This document shows positions 4,383-5,661 of a stretch of DNA of 5,661 nucleotides, piece after piece. Both the position numbers and the translations under genes were made by a program. Each line of letters begins with the position of its first letter. Positions within the stretch are counted from its first letter, which is position 1. This DNA comes from an uncultured Clostridia bacterium. Lineage in GTDB: Bacteria; Bacillota; Clostridia; Oscillospirales; Acutalibacteraceae. The stretch covers positions 1 through 5,661 of the forward strand of contig CALFTO010000096.1 of the NCBI GenBank assembly GCA_937916195.1, given 5' to 3'. A model generated the notes under the pieces. That model worked only from the letters and a program-made list of their open reading frames with translations, was not told the origin of the DNA and did no database searches.

Positions 4383-4994
4383 TTAAAAAATCAAGCTTTT
4401 GAGAGTTATAATGCCTTTAACCTCATCTAATACACCTTCTATATTGTTTTCTTTGCATTTTTTTATAAATTGTTGAAGGCTATGTTCTTGGCTCAGGATA
4501 ATTTCAACATCTGACCATTCAAACTCTAAATTACCTTTTACTCTCCACTCACGTTCATGTGTCCAATCAACAACATTTTTATCGTCAGACAAGTCAAGTT
4601 TAACTATCCGCCAATATTCATTTTTAGGTAAGAATTCTTTTGCAGTCTTTGTTGCTTCATAGATTACCGGTCTGCCACCCTTTTTGTATACATAAGTTTT
4701 AGAAAACCGCAATCCAAAAGCATCATATCTACAAGGTTGCTTAGGATTCTGTTTATGTAATAGTTGCTCATATAAAATGTTTTCAGATAAAGAGCTTAAT
4801 GGGATATCTTGAAAACATACAACTGGTTTATAATCACAAACAAATCCTGAACCACCAACCAATTTTTTATCTTTTAGAATTTTCACAAGAACATCTAAAC
4901 TACTATTTTTACCGTTTGCTTTTGTTAAATGTGTTAAATCACATGAAAAGTCTGATCTTCGAACAATGCGATTTCTCCATTCTTTTACATCCAT
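4383..4994 (-). CDS. AbiGi/DUF2971-like protein, possible abortive-infection or toxin-type factor
   Basis: A 203-residue soluble protein with no signal peptide or membrane segment. Visible motifs in order: DLTHLT (19-24) followed by a helix (SLDVLVKILKDKKL), VVCFQDIPL (58-66), FGLRFSKTYVYKKGGRPVIY (93-112) and WTHEREWRV (144-152). This pattern of a His near the N-terminus, C-F-x-D-I-P-L, G-x-x-F-S-K with G-R-P-V-I-Y, and E-R-E-W-R is what I associate with AbiGi-type and DUF2971-type proteins, some linked to phage defence. I place it there from motif memory, not from a search. The catalytic role, if any, is unknown; the N-terminal T-H-x-T also recalls ADP-ribosyltransferase-like folds such as DarT. 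The start at ATG 4994 has GGAGG eight bases upstream, overlapping the stop codon of the LytTR gene, so the two are coupled. Confidence 0.85.
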   Translation of the reverse strand: MDVKEWRNRIVRRSDFSCDLTHLTKANGKNSSLDVLVKILKDKKLVGGSGFVCDYKPVVCFQDIPLSSLSENILYEQLLHKQNPKQPCRYDAFGLRFSKTYVYKKGGRPVIYEATKTAKEFLPKNEYWRIVKLDLSDDKNVVDWTHEREWRVKGNLEFEWSDVEIILSQEHSLQQFIKKCKENNIEGVLDEVKGIITLKSLIF

Positions 4995-5006
4995 TTCATT
5001 ATCCTC

Positions 5007-5573
5007 CTATTTGTTACTATAATTCATAAAAAATTTTTTGAATGATGAGATTTTCCTTGATGACGTATAAACTTTATACTCTTCAACACCGTATCTAAGT
5101 GTCACGAACTCCTTTGTCACTTCACAGACGTAGTTCAGATTAACTATGTAGCTGTAATGTGGTTGAGCAAACATTCTTTTATCAAGCACATCTTTCCAAT
5201 GGTCTATATGATAATATGTCTCGATTCTTTTGTTGTTGGTTAAGTAAAGTACAGATTTTCGATGTTCAATGGCGATATAAAGAATTTCATTTGGATAAAT
5301 TCTGTAAATATCTTTGTTGCAAGAGTCAATGACAATTGAACAAGCACCATAAGTTGATTTATCGTCTTGATTCTCAAAGCTGATACAAATTCTACTACTG
5401 TTACCATCATCAACAATGGTATATGAAACCCCTTTATCGTCAAGAAAATTTATAATATCGTATTTTACCTTTTCAATTTCCGTAATATTGCTGTCTATAA
5501 TTACGTTCACAAAACCATTCCTAACCCCATATAAATGTGACTTGTTATATTTATAATCGTTATAAAATGACAT
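5007..5573 (-). CDS. LytTR-domain DNA-binding protein without receiver domain
   Basis: A 188-residue protein whose C-terminal half (about 93-186) is a LytTR DNA-binding domain: EILYIAIEHRKSVLYL, then FAQPHYSYIVNLNYV (135-149), and a final YKVYTSSRKISSFKKFF (166-182). LytTR domains bind paired 9-base direct repeats in front of target promoters. The first 90 residues are too short for a response-regulator receiver and lack its acid pocket, so activation is not by an ordinary histidine kinase. They may sense a ligand or serve for dimerisation. The start ATG 5573 has no clear ribosome binding site. GTG at 5510-5508 (Val22), with AGGA eight bases upstream, is a fair alternative and would give a 167-residue protein beginning VNVIIDSN. 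The gene lies 12 bases before the AbiGi-like gene in one operon and probably controls it. Confidence 0.88.
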   Translation of the reverse strand: MSFYNDYKYNKSHLYGVRNGFVNVIIDSNITEIEKVKYDIINFLDDKGVSYTIVDDGNSSRICISFENQDDKSTYGACSIVIDSCNKDIYRIYPNEILYIAIEHRKSVLYLTNNKRIETYYHIDHWKDVLDKRMFAQPHYSYIVNLNYVCEVTKEFVTLRYGVEEYKVYTSSRKISSFKKFFMNYSNK

Positions 5574-5661
5574 TTTGTGACGATTTTTTATTATTAAACC
5601 TTACAAAATCTTAAGATTATTTTAATTGAAAACATATAAGAACAGATATATAATTATATTG
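5574..5661 (-). promoter_or_regulatory. upstream region of the LytTR gene, partial promoter and palindrome
   Basis: TATAAT on the minus strand (5658-5653) is a candidate -10 whose -35 would lie beyond the window edge, giving a leader of about 75 bases. AATCTTAAGATT (5607-5618) is a perfect 12-base palindrome within that leader and may be a regulator site. I do not see a clear pair of LytTR-type direct repeats in this part. Confidence 0.35.

Noticed and set aside
4799..5029. Open frame on the plus strand antisense to the AbiGi-like gene
   Set aside because: There is no ribosome binding site and the composition is low-complexity; it is a shadow of the minus-strand gene.
5240..5443. Alternative minus-strand frame inside the LytTR gene
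   Set aside because: It overlaps the LytTR coding frame, has no ribosome binding site and no domain.
5607..5618. 12-bp palindrome AATCTTAAGATT as a firm operator
   Set aside because: In such AT-rich sequence a short palindrome is weak evidence; it is kept only as a note under the upstream region.
1..5661. CRISPR array, tRNA or rRNA gene, insertion-sequence ends
   Set aside because: I saw no regularly spaced repeats, no tRNA-like cloverleaf, no rRNA sequence and no transposase gene or paired terminal repeats.

Overview
The window looks like part of an integrative or mobilisable element from an AT-rich Firmicute, most likely a gut-type Clostridia. The signs are Gram-positive AGGAGG-type ribosome binding sites, A/T-biased codons, sigma-A-like promoters, a MobV-type relaxase followed by a ParB-like gene, and a set of unrelated accessory genes with their own promoters and terminators. 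The species cannot be named from the sequence.

Left part (1-1772, minus strand): a mobilisation module. A MobV/Pre relaxase gene (290-1453) abuts a ParB-family gene that runs off the left edge. Upstream of the relaxase lies a pair of adjoining perfect inverted repeats (1488-1555), the best oriT candidate. It overlaps a small degraded reading frame (1463-1708) that still has a good ribosome binding site but carries two in-frame stops. A minus-strand terminator-like hairpin (1731-1772) separates this module from the cargo.

Middle part (1784-3685, plus strand): cargo. One promoter drives an overlapping Nudix hydrolase and small cupin pair. A second promoter (2667-2694) drives a 245-base leader and then a class I SAM-dependent methyltransferase. 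The leader is the main find. It encodes an 11-residue peptide ending in five arginines (MFFISIRRRRR), followed by RNA segments that can fold into a first hairpin, a competing antiterminator, and a strong intrinsic terminator just before the methyltransferase ribosome binding site. This is the layout of ribosome-mediated transcription attenuation, as used by drug-inducible ribosome-protection and rRNA-methylase genes or by amino-acid operons. It suggests the methyltransferase is switched on when ribosomes stall.

Gene-poor part (3646-4382): no intact gene. It holds a protein-like frame remnant (3805-3978), a large imperfect hairpin that acts as a minus-strand terminator and contains a short reading frame, a 42-codon start-less frame (4073-4201), and a near-consensus minus-strand promoter with a LexA-box-like dyad between its -35 and -10. 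It reads as an eroded piece of element backbone.

Right part (4271-5661, minus strand): a tight two-gene unit. A LytTR-domain DNA-binding protein without a receiver domain is followed 12 bases later by a 203-residue protein resembling the AbiGi/DUF2971-type group, with a strong terminator downstream. This could be a regulated phage-defence or toxin-type module, but that is inference from motifs and layout.
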